Source: Micromonospora sp. RP3T | GTDB taxonomy: Bacteria > Actinomycetota > Actinomycetes > Mycobacteriales > Micromonosporaceae | NCBI RefSeq assembly: GCF_003027925.1 | Contig: NZ_PYPS01000010.1 | Coordinates: forward strand, 120,417-184,416 | Direction: 5' to 3' | DNA length: 64,000 nucleotides | Shown here: in pieces, positions 8,207 to 16,237 of the stretch | How positions within the stretch are numbered: the stretch's first letter is position 1 | How the letters are laid out: every line of letters starts with the position of its first letter | Program-made: the position numbers and the translations under genes | The notes under the pieces: generated by a model | Told to the model about the DNA's origin: nothing | The model's input: only the letters and a program-made list of their open reading frames with translations | Database searches by the model: none

Positions 8207-9633
8207 GACCTACCTTCTCGGGCCAGGACGCGCGCGCCGGCCGGGGACGTCCGCGGGGCGCCGGTGCCGAGGACCAGCTCGGTGACCTCGCGGACGGCGG
8301 GAATGAGCTGCTCCTCGCGGGCGTACTGCCGCGCCTCGGCGCGGGCCTCCGCCCGCTCCCGGGGGCCGGCCTCGCGGGCCATCGCGGCGGCCCGCCGGAA
8401 CGCGCCGGCCAGCTCGGCCGGGTCCAACCCGACCGCGCCGGTCCAGAGCGGGTACGTCGACAGCACGGTGGAGGCGTCGTGGTCCGCCTCGTGGGCGGAG
8501 ACCACCGGCATCCCGGTGGCCATGTACTCGTAGACCTTGCCGGAGGTCATGAACCGGCCACCGGTCACCATCAGCACCACCGCGTCCCACCGGGAGTAGA
8601 GGTCCACCACCTCGGCCTTGGGCACCGACCCGCCGACCACCACCCCGTCGACGGCGGCGGCCCGGAGCAGCTCGGCGTGGGCGTTGTCGCCGCGCGCCCA
8701 GGCCGCGCCGATGTGGCCGCGGACCTCGAAGCGGGCGTCGGCCAGCGCCGGGTCCTCCGCGCGCGCCGTCCGCCAGCCCTCCAGCACGGCGCTCAGCAGC
8801 GGCACCGGCAGGTTGAGCGCGCCGAGGTAGCCGAAGGTGAGCGGCCGGTCGGCGGGGGCGGGGAGCGCCTCGGCCGGGATGCTGGCCGCGTCGTAGCCGT
8901 TGCGCACGACCCGCATCTTGTGCGCCAGCTCCGGATAGCGTTCGCGGTACCAGCGGGAGATCGGCTCGTTGACGTTCCAGATGGCGATGGCGTTGGTCAG
9001 CAGCTTGATCTCCCACTGCCCGGAGACCGACTCCCGGGTGAACGCCTCGCCGTTGTTGATCACGTCGACCGACCAGCCGTCGCGGAAGTCCACCACGTAC
9101 GGGACCCGGTGGGTCTCCCACAGCTTCCACGTGGCGGACAGGTTCACGTACGGGGCGCAGGTGGTGACCAGCAGGTCGACCGGCCGCTCCCGGTGGATCT
9201 GGAGCAGCGCCTTCTCCAGCGCCGGCCGCCACCCGCCGAAGACCGGCTCCGGGAAGATCTTCAGGTTCTGCTTGCGCAGCTCGGCCAGGTAGTCCAGGTG
9301 GGCCAGCGCGCGCTGCTCGGTGAACGCGCGGATGTCGGTCTCCAGGTCGTCCCGGAACAGCGGCAGCTTCACCACCCGGACGTGCGGGTCCAGCCCCTGG
9401 GACAGCGTGTGGTCCAGCCCGTACTCGCGCTCCCACGCCTCGTCCGCGATGGTGACCGCGGTCACGTCCCAGCCCGCCGCGGCGAACTGGTTCGCGGTCT
9501 CCCGCATCCGGTAGGCGCAGCTCTTGGCCGCCGGCGGAAAGCCGATGGCCAAATAGATCATGTGCGGTCGGGACCCGGACCGTCGCGGCCGGGGGAGCTT
9601 CAACGAGTCCCAGAGAGTTCGCCCGTTGTTCAT
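8203..9633 (-). CDS. GT4-family glycosyltransferase
   Basis: The 476-residue protein contains HMIYLAIGFPPAAKSCAYRM at the N-terminus, the FPP motif where GT4 enzymes bind their acceptor. The donor site reads KVYEYMATGMPVVSAHEADH, with the EX7E-type glutamates only partly conserved. The start ATG at 9633 has a modest AGGATCGG upstream; an in-frame ATG 24 codons later, directly before the first beta-strand, is an alternative. It is first in a two-gene minus-strand operon and is divergent from the membrane protein at 9768. It is expected to be cytosolic and to act on a membrane-linked intermediate. Confidence 0.82.
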   Translation of the reverse strand: MNNGRTLWDSLKLPRPRRSGSRPHMIYLAIGFPPAAKSCAYRMRETANQFAAAGWDVTAVTIADEAWEREYGLDHTLSQGLDPHVRVVKLPLFRDDLETDIRAFTEQRALAHLDYLAELRKQNLKIFPEPVFGGWRPALEKALLQIHRERPVDLLVTTCAPYVNLSATWKLWETHRVPYVVDFRDGWSVDVINNGEAFTRESVSGQWEIKLLTNAIAIWNVNEPISRWYRERYPELAHKMRVVRNGYDAASIPAEALPAPADRPLTFGYLGALNLPVPLLSAVLEGWRTARAEDPALADARFEVRGHIGAAWARGDNAHAELLRAAAVDGVVVGGSVPKAEVVDLYSRWDAVVLMVTGGRFMTSGKVYEYMATGMPVVSAHEADHDASTVLSTYPLWTGAVGLDPAELAGAFRRAAAMAREAGPRERAEARAEARQYAREEQLIPAVREVTELVLGTGAPRTSPAGARVLAREGRS

Positions 9634-9690
9634 CGATTCCGATCCTGGGAGGGTGGGGGAGAGCGGAACGGCCCTCGGACAGCCTGCGGA

Positions 9691-9699
9691 CCCTACAAT
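9691..9699. promoter_or_regulatory. Candidate -10 elements in the divergent intergenic region
   Basis: Within the 134-base gap between divergent glycan genes, TACAAT at 9694-9699 (plus) and the overlapping TAGGGT read on the minus strand (9696-9691) both fit actinobacterial sigma-A -10 boxes. No convincing -35 is visible. The pocket is clearly more AT-rich than its surroundings. Confidence 0.35.
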
Positions 9700-9753
9700 A
9701 ACGCCGCCCCGCGCGCCGGACGTGCCACCGAGGGATGGGCGTCACCGCTTTCG

Positions 9754-9759
9754 TAGACT
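9754..9759 (+). promoter_or_regulatory. Candidate -10 box TAGACT just upstream of the start codon
   Basis: TAGACT lies 8 bases before the ATG at 9768, which has no Shine-Dalgarno sequence. This spacing would give a leaderless or near-leaderless mRNA. The same TCGTAGACT string occurs at 12985-12993 before another glycan gene. Confidence 0.35.
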
Positions 9760-9767
9760 GCTACGCC

Positions 9768-11609
9768 ATGACCTCGCCCGCGCCCGACACCCGCGATCGT
9801 GAGCCCGTCCCCGCCGGGGACGCCGAGGTGGCCGGTGGCGACACCCCCGGTCCGGCGCCGGCGGCCGAGGGTCGTCCGGCTCGCCGGCGGTGGTCCCGGG
9901 TCGACGCGGTGGTCGCGCTGGTGTTCCTGCTCGGCGCGGTCTGGGTCACCGCCCGGGGCTGGCGGGACCCGGGCGGGCGACTGCTCGGCAGCCGCCCCAA
10001 CGACCAGGGCTTCAACGAGTGGATGCTGGCGTACGCGGCGCACGCGGTCAGCCACCTGGAGAACCCGTTCTTCACCACGCTCCAGAACGCCCCGGCCGGG
10101 GTGAACCTGATGACAAACGTCGGGCTCCAGCTCCCCGGGCTGGTGCTCGCCCCGGTCACCCTGCTGTTCGGCGCGTCCTTCTCCTATCTGTTGTTCATCA
10201 CGCTGAACCTGGCCGGCACCGGATACGCCTGGTACCACGTGCTCTCCCGGCACCTGGTCGACTCCCGGGCCGCCGCGTTCGTCGGCGGGCTGTTCTGCGC
10301 CTTCGCCCCGGCGCTGGTCTCACACAGCAACGGCCACCCGCACATCACCGCGCAGTGGCTGGTGCCGTTCATCGTCTGGCGGGTGGTCGCGCTGTCCCGG
10401 GGCGGGCACGTGGTCCGCGACGGCCTGGTGCTGGGCGGGCTGGTGGTGGCCCAGTTCTTCGTGAGCCTGGAGATCCTCTTCCTCACCGCGCTCGGCTGCC
10501 TGATGCTGGTCCTGGCCCACCTGGCGGTGCGACCCCGCGACGCGCTGCGCCGCGCCCGCCCGATGCTGCCCGGGCTGGCGATCACCGCCGTGCTGGTGGG
10601 GGCCGCGGCGGCGTACCCGCTCTGGATGCAGTTCGCCGGGCCGCAGCACCGGGTGGGGCACCCGGGCACCCCGGACATCTACGCCCTGAAGCTCGGCTCG
10701 TACGTCAAGTACGCCACCCAGTCGGTGGCCGGTGGCCCGACCAGCGCGGTCGGCTGGGCGCCGAACACCACCGAGCAGGCCAGCTTCTACGGCTGGTCGC
10801 TGCTGGTGCTCGCGGCCGGCGCGCTGTGGTGGCTGCGGCGGGACGTGACGGCCCGGGTGCTCGGCGTCGTCGGTCTGGTCTCGGCGCTGTTCTCGATCGG
10901 CACCACCTGGACGTCCGGCACCCGCCGCACCGACATCCCGGCGCCGTTCGCGCTGGTGCAGGACCTGCCCGTGTTCGACTCCGTGGTGGTGGCCCGGTTC
11001 GCGCTGATCACCACCGTGGCGCTCGGCGTCCTGCTGGCCGTGGCCGGCGACCGGCTCGCCGCCCGGCGGGACGAGCCGTCCGGACGGCTGGCCGCCCGGG
11101 TCGGCGCCGTCGCGGTGGCCGCCGCGCTGCTGCCGGTGCTGCCGGTGCCGCTGGAGGCGCGGGGCCGCACGCCGGTGCCGGAGTTCGTCACCGGCGGGGC
11201 CTGGCGCGACCACGTGGCACCCGGTCGCACCCTGGTGCCCGTGCCGGTCAACGGCATGACGTCGCTGTACTGGAGTTCGGCAGCGGTGGCCGGCTTCGCG
11301 GTGCCCGAGGGCTACTTCCTCGGGCCGGTCTCGGCCACCGACGCGACCGGGCGCTGGGGCGTCGACCCGCAGCCCACCGCCAAGCTGCTCACCGCCGTGT
11401 CCCGGGGCGAACGGGACACCGCGGTCGGACCGGCCGACATCGCCCAGGCCCGCACCGACGTGCGGTACTGGAAGGCCGACGCGGTGGTGCTTCCGGACCG
11501 GGGGGCGCGCCGCCACGACGACCTGAAGGTCGTGCTCGACGCGCTGTACGGGCCCGGCCGGCGGGTCGACGACGTGTGGCTCTGGGACGTCCGGTCGGTC
11601 ACCGGCTGA
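9768..11609 (+). CDS. Polytopic GT-C-like membrane protein
   Basis: The 613-residue protein has a disordered Pro/Ala-rich N-terminus (about 1-40), then about ten hydrophobic segments between residues 45 and 470, and a soluble C-terminal domain of about 140 residues. A loop after the first helix contains NDQGFNEWMLAY, where GT-C glycosyltransferases carry acidic catalytic residues, and HSNGHPHITAQW follows in the third loop. It probably transfers a lipid-linked sugar on the outer face of the membrane, or is a related integral membrane protein. The ATG at 9768 is preferred because the upstream in-frame ATG at 9735 adds a residue stretch with no family look and lies upstream of the -10-like TAGACT. 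Substrate unknown. Confidence 0.65.
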   Translation: MTSPAPDTRDREPVPAGDAEVAGGDTPGPAPAAEGRPARRRWSRVDAVVALVFLLGAVWVTARGWRDPGGRLLGSRPNDQGFNEWMLAYAAHAVSHLENPFFTTLQNAPAGVNLMTNVGLQLPGLVLAPVTLLFGASFSYLLFITLNLAGTGYAWYHVLSRHLVDSRAAAFVGGLFCAFAPALVSHSNGHPHITAQWLVPFIVWRVVALSRGGHVVRDGLVLGGLVVAQFFVSLEILFLTALGCLMLVLAHLAVRPRDALRRARPMLPGLAITAVLVGAAAAYPLWMQFAGPQHRVGHPGTPDIYALKLGSYVKYATQSVAGGPTSAVGWAPNTTEQASFYGWSLLVLAAGALWWLRRDVTARVLGVVGLVSALFSIGTTWTSGTRRTDIPAPFALVQDLPVFDSVVVARFALITTVALGVLLAVAGDRLAARRDEPSGRLAARVGAVAVAAALLPVLPVPLEARGRTPVPEFVTGGAWRDHVAPGRTLVPVPVNGMTSLYWSSAAVAGFAVPEGYFLGPVSATDATGRWGVDPQPTAKLLTAVSRGERDTAVGPADIAQARTDVRYWKADAVVLPDRGARRHDDLKVVLDALYGPGRRVDDVWLWDVRSVTG

Positions 11610-11632
11610 CCGCCCGGCGGCGGGGCGGTCAG
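11606..11632. terminator. Hairpin containing the stop codons of two convergent genes
   Basis: A 10-bp perfect inverted repeat (11606-11615 with 11623-11632) has a 7-base loop. The TGA of the plus gene (11607-11609) and the TGA of the minus gene (11631-11629) each lie inside one arm. It probably ends transcription from both sides. Confidence 0.7.
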
Positions 11633-12813
11633 GGCGACTTCGTCCAGATCAGCAGCAGGTAGCCGCCGAAGTAGGCGGAGAACACGACGAGCGTCACCAG
11701 CACCGTGACGGCCCGGGCCCGACCGGCCCGGGCCAGGCCCACGGCCGCCGGCAGCAGCAGCGGGAACGCCGGCAGCAGGAACCGCGCCTTGGAGTGGTAG
11801 TAGCCGGCCGCGCCGAGCGTGGTCACCAGCAGCAGGCCGCTGTAGAGCAGCAGTTGCCAGGGCTGCCGGTCGAGCACGCTCAGCACGAAGAACATCAGCG
11901 ACACCAGCGCCACCACGGTGACCACCAGCAGCGGCAGCGCGGCCACCTGCACCAGCGCCTGCTGCCCCCGGTCGACGGTGTAGACGCCGAAGTCGAACGA
12001 GGTGCCCCAGCCGGCCGACTGGATGTGGAACCAGCCGTCCGGCCGTCCGGTCCGCGCCCCCACCCAGGCCAGGTACGCCAGCCAGCCGGCGGGCGCGAGC
12101 AGCAGCGCCGCGTACGGCCGCCAGCCGTCCCGCCGCCGGAGCGCCGCCAGCAGCGCGGCCAGCCCGACCACCGGGATCAGGGACGAGGCGGTGGGCCGGG
12201 TCAGGCCGGCGAACAGGCAGACCACCCCGGCGGTGACCCAGTGCCGGCGCAGCAGCGCGTACAGCGTCCACGCGGCGAGCGCGGTGAACAGGCTCTCGCT
12301 GTAGCCCATCGACTCCACCACCGCGTGCGGCATCGCCGCCCAGAGCGCGGCGAGCAGGACGCCGGTGCGCCGGTCGTGCAGGTACGCGCCGATCGCGAAC
12401 AGCGCCCACGCGGCGGCCAGCCCGGCCAGCCACGCCACCAGCAGCGCCGACTCGCGGGGGCTGAGCGGGGAGATCCGGTCCAGGGCCCCGGTCAGGCCCG
12501 GGTAGAGCGGGAAGAACGCCATGTTGCTCTGCGTCTTCTCGTACCCGTCGTACCCGTGCCGCGCGATGGCGAGGTACCAGTTGCCGTCGGCCCGGGTGAG
12601 CTCCTCGACCGGGTTTCTCCCCACGTTGCCGGCCCAGATCCAGACGGTCAGCAGCCCGATCAGGCGGATCACGGCGTAGACCGCCAGCGCGGGCAGCGCG
12701 GCGCGGGCGGCGTGGCGCAGCCGCCCGGCGGGCGTGGGCCGGGGCGGGTCGGGCGCTGCCGACGCCGGGCGGCTCGGTTCCTCGGTCGTCACCACGTCCA
12801 TTGTCTGATCCAT
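11629..12813 (-). CDS. PIG-V-like (GT-C) mannosyltransferase-type membrane protein
   Basis: The protein is about 394 residues from the chosen start, with eight or more membrane helices. The loop after the first helix reads ADGNWYLAIARHGYDGYE, and FFPLYPGL follows. This DxxWY and FFPLYP pattern is the signature of the PIG-V / Mannosyl_trans2 family of actinobacterial polyprenol-phosphate-sugar transferases. It likely adds a hexose, probably mannose, from a polyprenyl phosphate carrier on the outer face of the membrane. The frame stays open to 12951, but the added 46 residues are Arg/Pro-rich and would overlap the promoter region of the divergent gene, so the ATG at 12813 (MDQTMDVV) is preferred; ATG 12801 is another option. 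Confidence 0.8.
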   Translation of the reverse strand: MDQTMDVVTTEEPSRPASAAPDPPRPTPAGRLRHAARAALPALAVYAVIRLIGLLTVWIWAGNVGRNPVEELTRADGNWYLAIARHGYDGYEKTQSNMAFFPLYPGLTGALDRISPLSPRESALLVAWLAGLAAAWALFAIGAYLHDRRTGVLLAALWAAMPHAVVESMGYSESLFTALAAWTLYALLRRHWVTAGVVCLFAGLTRPTASSLIPVVGLAALLAALRRRDGWRPYAALLLAPAGWLAYLAWVGARTGRPDGWFHIQSAGWGTSFDFGVYTVDRGQQALVQVAALPLLVVTVVALVSLMFFVLSVLDRQPWQLLLYSGLLLVTTLGAAGYYHSKARFLLPAFPLLLPAAVGLARAGRARAVTVLVTLVVFSAYFGGYLLLIWTKSP

Positions 12814-12987
12814 CCGCGCTGACCTGGAGTGATCCGGCGGCACGCGGGCCGCGGGCGGGCGGCCTACCGCCGGCCCGGCGACGACCCGGGGCGAGCGCCG
12901 GTCGTTGAACAGCATGGAGGGTAGCAATCGGCGCGACAGGTCACGGACCACCGACGGCGGCGGGCGTGGCGGCCGGAACCGTTGTCG

Positions 12988-12993
12988 TAGACT
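12988..12993 (+). promoter_or_regulatory. Candidate -10 box TAGACT for the gene at 13041
   Basis: TAGACT within GTCGTAGACT matches the -10 pattern (TANNNT) and would place the transcript start near 13000, giving a leader of about 40 bases that contains the GGGCAGGG ribosome-binding site before ATG 13041. It is the second copy of the TCGTAGACT string seen at 9751-9759. Confidence 0.35.
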
Positions 12994-13040
12994 CGCTCGG
13001 GTCCGCGGGCGCGGTGCTGGCGACGACGAAACGGGCAGGG

Positions 13041-14669
13041 ATGGGATCTGACGGCACGACCGCAGCGGCGGGCCCCCGGGGACGGGTGGTCATGCTGGTG
13101 GACAACGGGGTCATCGGGGACTCCCGGGTGCAGAAGGCGGCACGGTCCGCCGCCGACGCCGGCTGGGACGTCGTCCTGCTCGGGCGCGCGCCGGTGGGCC
13201 AGCCGCAGAGCTGGCGGCTCGGCGCCGCCGAGGTGCGCCTGATCCCGATGGCCGAGCCGCTGTCCCGTCGCCGGCACGAGTTCCGCCGCGCCTGGCTGCG
13301 GCATCCGCTGGCGTACCCGCCGAGCGGCGTCGCCGCGCACCGCACCCAGACGGTCCGGGCGTGGCGCGCGGACCTGGCCGTCCGTCGGGCGGCGCTGACC
13401 ACCGCGGCCCGCGACGCCGGCGCCGGCCGCCCCGGCGGGCTGCCCTGGGCCACGCTGCGCGCCGAGGAGAAGCTGGCCGGCCTGACCCGTCGGTGGGTCG
13501 GGTTCCGCAACCGTCAGCTCACCCGCGCCCGCAAGGGCCGCAAGCTGGACGGCCCCTGGGACCGCGCGTACACCGCGTTCTGGCGGAGGCTGCGCGGCGA
13601 CGGCGCGTGGCGCCGGCTGGAGCCCGGCCTGTGGGACTACGAGCTGGCCTACGGCCCGGTCGTCGACGAGTTGGCGCCGGACCTGATCCACGCCAACGAC
13701 TTCCGGATGCTCGGCGTCGGCGCCCGCGCGAAGATCCGGGCCGCCGCCAGGGGCCGGCGGATCGCGCTGGTGTGGGACGCCCACGAATACCTCCCCGGTG
13801 TGCAGCCGTGGCGGGACAACGCCCGCTGGCTGCCCGGCAACGTGGCGCACGAGCGGGAGTACGTGCCGTACGCGGACGCCACCACCACCGTCTCCGGCGG
13901 CCTGGCCGACCTGCTGCGCGAGGAGCACCGGCTGGCCGAGCGCCCGGCCGTCGTGCTCAACGCCCCCGCGGTCGACGAGGTGCCGGCCGACCCGACCGGG
14001 CCGGTGCCGGACATCCGCGCGCTGTGCGGGCTCGGGCCGGACGCCCCGCTGCTGGTCTACAGCGGGGTGGCCGCCGCCAAGCGCGGGCTGGGCGTGCTGG
14101 TCGAGGCGCTGCCCCGGCTGCCCGGCGCGCACGTCGCCCTGGTGGTCAACAAGCCCACCTCGGCATACGTGCGGGGCCTGGTCACCCGCGCCGAGGAGCT
14201 GGACGTGGCGGACCGGCTGCACGTGCTGCCGTACGTGCCGCACCACCAGGTGGTCCGCTTCCTGGCCGGCGCGCAGGTCGGCGTCATCCCGATCCAGCAC
14301 TGGCCGAACCACGAGATCGCGCTGATCACCAAGTTCTTCGAGTATTCACACGCCCGCCTGCCGCTCGTCGTCTCCGACGTGCGGACCATGGCCGAGACTG
14401 TCCGGGAGACCGGCCAGGGCGAGGTGTTCCGCGCCGAGGACGTGGCCGACTTCGTCCGGGCGGTCACCGCGGTGCTCGCCGATCCGGCGCGGTACCGCGC
14501 CGCGTACGACCGGCCGGGCCTGCTGGCCGACTGGACCTGGGAGGCGCAGGCGCGGGTGCTCGACGACGTCTACGCCCGGCTGCTGCCCGACGCGCCGCCC
14601 CGCCCGGCCACGCCGGCGTCCGCGCCGGCTCCGACAGCGGTTCCGGCTTCGGTGGAGGTGGGCGCGTGA
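13041..14669 (+). CDS. GT4-family glycosyltransferase (paralogue of the gene at 4376)
   Basis: The 542-residue protein has the same domain order as the gene at 4376: RVVMLVDNGVIGDSRVQKA at the N-terminus, a basic insert of about 110 residues, DLIHANDFRMLGVGA, WDAHEYLPG, and the donor site PNHEIALITKFFEYSHARLP. The tail (residues about 520-542) is a low-complexity Pro/Ala run. The start is ATG 13041 directly behind GGGCAGGG; the frame stays open to 12966, but that would include the likely promoter. It overlaps the GT2 gene by GTGA (14666-14669). It is a duplicated enzyme, probably acting on the same type of polymer with a changed donor or position. Confidence 0.85.
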   Translation: MGSDGTTAAAGPRGRVVMLVDNGVIGDSRVQKAARSAADAGWDVVLLGRAPVGQPQSWRLGAAEVRLIPMAEPLSRRRHEFRRAWLRHPLAYPPSGVAAHRTQTVRAWRADLAVRRAALTTAARDAGAGRPGGLPWATLRAEEKLAGLTRRWVGFRNRQLTRARKGRKLDGPWDRAYTAFWRRLRGDGAWRRLEPGLWDYELAYGPVVDELAPDLIHANDFRMLGVGARAKIRAAARGRRIALVWDAHEYLPGVQPWRDNARWLPGNVAHEREYVPYADATTTVSGGLADLLREEHRLAERPAVVLNAPAVDEVPADPTGPVPDIRALCGLGPDAPLLVYSGVAAAKRGLGVLVEALPRLPGAHVALVVNKPTSAYVRGLVTRAEELDVADRLHVLPYVPHHQVVRFLAGAQVGVIPIQHWPNHEIALITKFFEYSHARLPLVVSDVRTMAETVRETGQGEVFRAEDVADFVRAVTAVLADPARYRAAYDRPGLLADWTWEAQARVLDDVYARLLPDAPPRPATPASAPAPTAVPASVEVGA

Positions 14670-16234
14670 GCCAGCCGGACGTGACGGTGGTGGTGGCCGT
14701 CTACAACACCATGCCGTACCTCACCGCCTGCCTGGACTCGCTTGTCGGCCAGACCATCGGCCGGGACCGGCTGGAGGTCGTCGCGGTCGACGACGGTTCC
14801 ACCGACGGCAGCGGCGCGGAGCTGGACCGCTACGCCACCCGCTACCCGGGGACGGTCCGGGTGCTGCACCAGGCCAACTCCGGTGGTCCGGCGGCGCCGA
14901 GCAACCTGGCGCTGGACCACGCCCGGGGCCGCTACGTCTTCTTCGTCGGCTCCGACGACCACCTCGGGCCGGAGGCCCTGGAGCGCCTGGTCGCCGCCGC
15001 CGACCGGTGGGACTCCGACGTGGTGCTCGGCCGGATGGTCGGCACGAACAAGCGCTACGTGCACCAGGCGGCGTACGCCTGCACCGCGGAGCGGCTCGAC
15101 CTGTTCGACAGCGCGCTGCCCTGGTCGCTGTCGAACACCAAGCTGTTCCGGCGGGAGCTGGTCGAGCAGCACGGGCTGCGCTTCCGCACCGACATGCCGA
15201 TGGGTAGCGACCAGCCGTTCACGCTGGAGGCGTGCTTCCGGGCGAAGAAGGTCTCGGTCCTCGGCGACTACGACTACTACTTCGCCGTCAAGCGGGACAA
15301 CGCCCAGAACATCACCTACGCCAGCCGCTTCTCCGAGCGGTTGCGCTGCGCCGAGGAGCTGGTCGCGTTCGTGGCCGGCCTGATCGGGCCCGGCCCGAAG
15401 CGGGACGCGGTGCTGGTGCGCCACTTCAGCTGGGAGGTGGCGAAGCTGCTCCGCGAGGAGTTCCTCACCCTCTCCCCGGACGTGCAGCAGCACGTCCACG
15501 ACCGGGTCCGGAAGCTGGCCGGGGCGTACCTCACCGAGGGCGTGCTCGCCCGGATGGAGCCGGCCCTGCGGGTGCGGCTGGCGGTGGCGCGCGACGGTGG
15601 GCTCGACGCGGTGCGCGAGCTGATCGGGCAGCAGGCCGACAAGACACTGCCCGAGGTCACCGTGGACGACGGCCGCTGGTACGCCCACCACGTCGGGTTC
15701 CGCGACCCGGCGTTCGGCTACCCGGACGACTGGTACGACGTCACCGACCGGGCCGCCGCGCAGCTCGCGAAGCTGACCGCGACCGAGCTCGCCTGGGGGC
15801 GGGACGCCGCCGGCGCGCGGGCCCTGGTGGTCACCGCCCGGAGCCGGTGGGCGGAGCTGGCCGAGCTGAGCGCCGAGGCGCTGCGGGTGAGCGTGGGCGA
15901 TCTCACGGGTGCCACGTCGGTGACGCCGGACGGGCCCGGTACCGTCGTACGGACCGACTTCGCGGTGGACCGGCTGTTGGCGGTCGTCGCGCCGAACGGG
16001 GAACGGCGGACGGTACGCGCCGAGGTGTCCGCGCTGGGCGGGGCCGGCTCGGCGCCGATGCGCACCGACCGACCCGTCGCCGCGCCCAAGCTGCTGGCCC
16101 GCCACGGCGCCCGGTTGCACCTCGTCACACCCACCACGAACCACAAGGGCCACGTGATCGTCGCGATCACGCCGGTGACCCCCGGTCGGTTCCTTGCCCG
16201 CCTGCGCCGCATCTGGCCCTCTGGAGGAAAGTAG
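14666..16234 (+). CDS. GT2 glycosyltransferase resembling teichoic-acid GlcNAc transferases (TarS/TarP type)
   Basis: The 522-residue protein starts at GTG 14666, overlapping the previous TGA. The N-terminal GT-A domain (about 1-230) reads VTVVVAVYNTMPYLTACLDS, VDDGSTDGSG, and NSGGPAAPSNLAL followed by FVGSDDHL (the DxD site). Later come MGSDQPFTLEACFRAKKVSV and YYFAVKRDN. The NSGGP...N.AL, SDD and YYxxxKR pattern matches my memory of S. aureus TarS. About 290 residues follow, with beta-rich segments near the end, as in the trimerisation region of TarS (inference). No signal peptide or membrane helix is seen. With the TagF-like gene at 17716 it suggests glycosylation of a polyol-phosphate polymer. 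The donor sugar is not known. Confidence 0.75.
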   Translation: MSQPDVTVVVAVYNTMPYLTACLDSLVGQTIGRDRLEVVAVDDGSTDGSGAELDRYATRYPGTVRVLHQANSGGPAAPSNLALDHARGRYVFFVGSDDHLGPEALERLVAAADRWDSDVVLGRMVGTNKRYVHQAAYACTAERLDLFDSALPWSLSNTKLFRRELVEQHGLRFRTDMPMGSDQPFTLEACFRAKKVSVLGDYDYYFAVKRDNAQNITYASRFSERLRCAEELVAFVAGLIGPGPKRDAVLVRHFSWEVAKLLREEFLTLSPDVQQHVHDRVRKLAGAYLTEGVLARMEPALRVRLAVARDGGLDAVRELIGQQADKTLPEVTVDDGRWYAHHVGFRDPAFGYPDDWYDVTDRAAAQLAKLTATELAWGRDAAGARALVVTARSRWAELAELSAEALRVSVGDLTGATSVTPDGPGTVVRTDFAVDRLLAVVAPNGERRTVRAEVSALGGAGSAPMRTDRPVAAPKLLARHGARLHLVTPTTNHKGHVIVAITPVTPGRFLARLRRIWPSGGK

Positions 16235-16237
16235 TTC

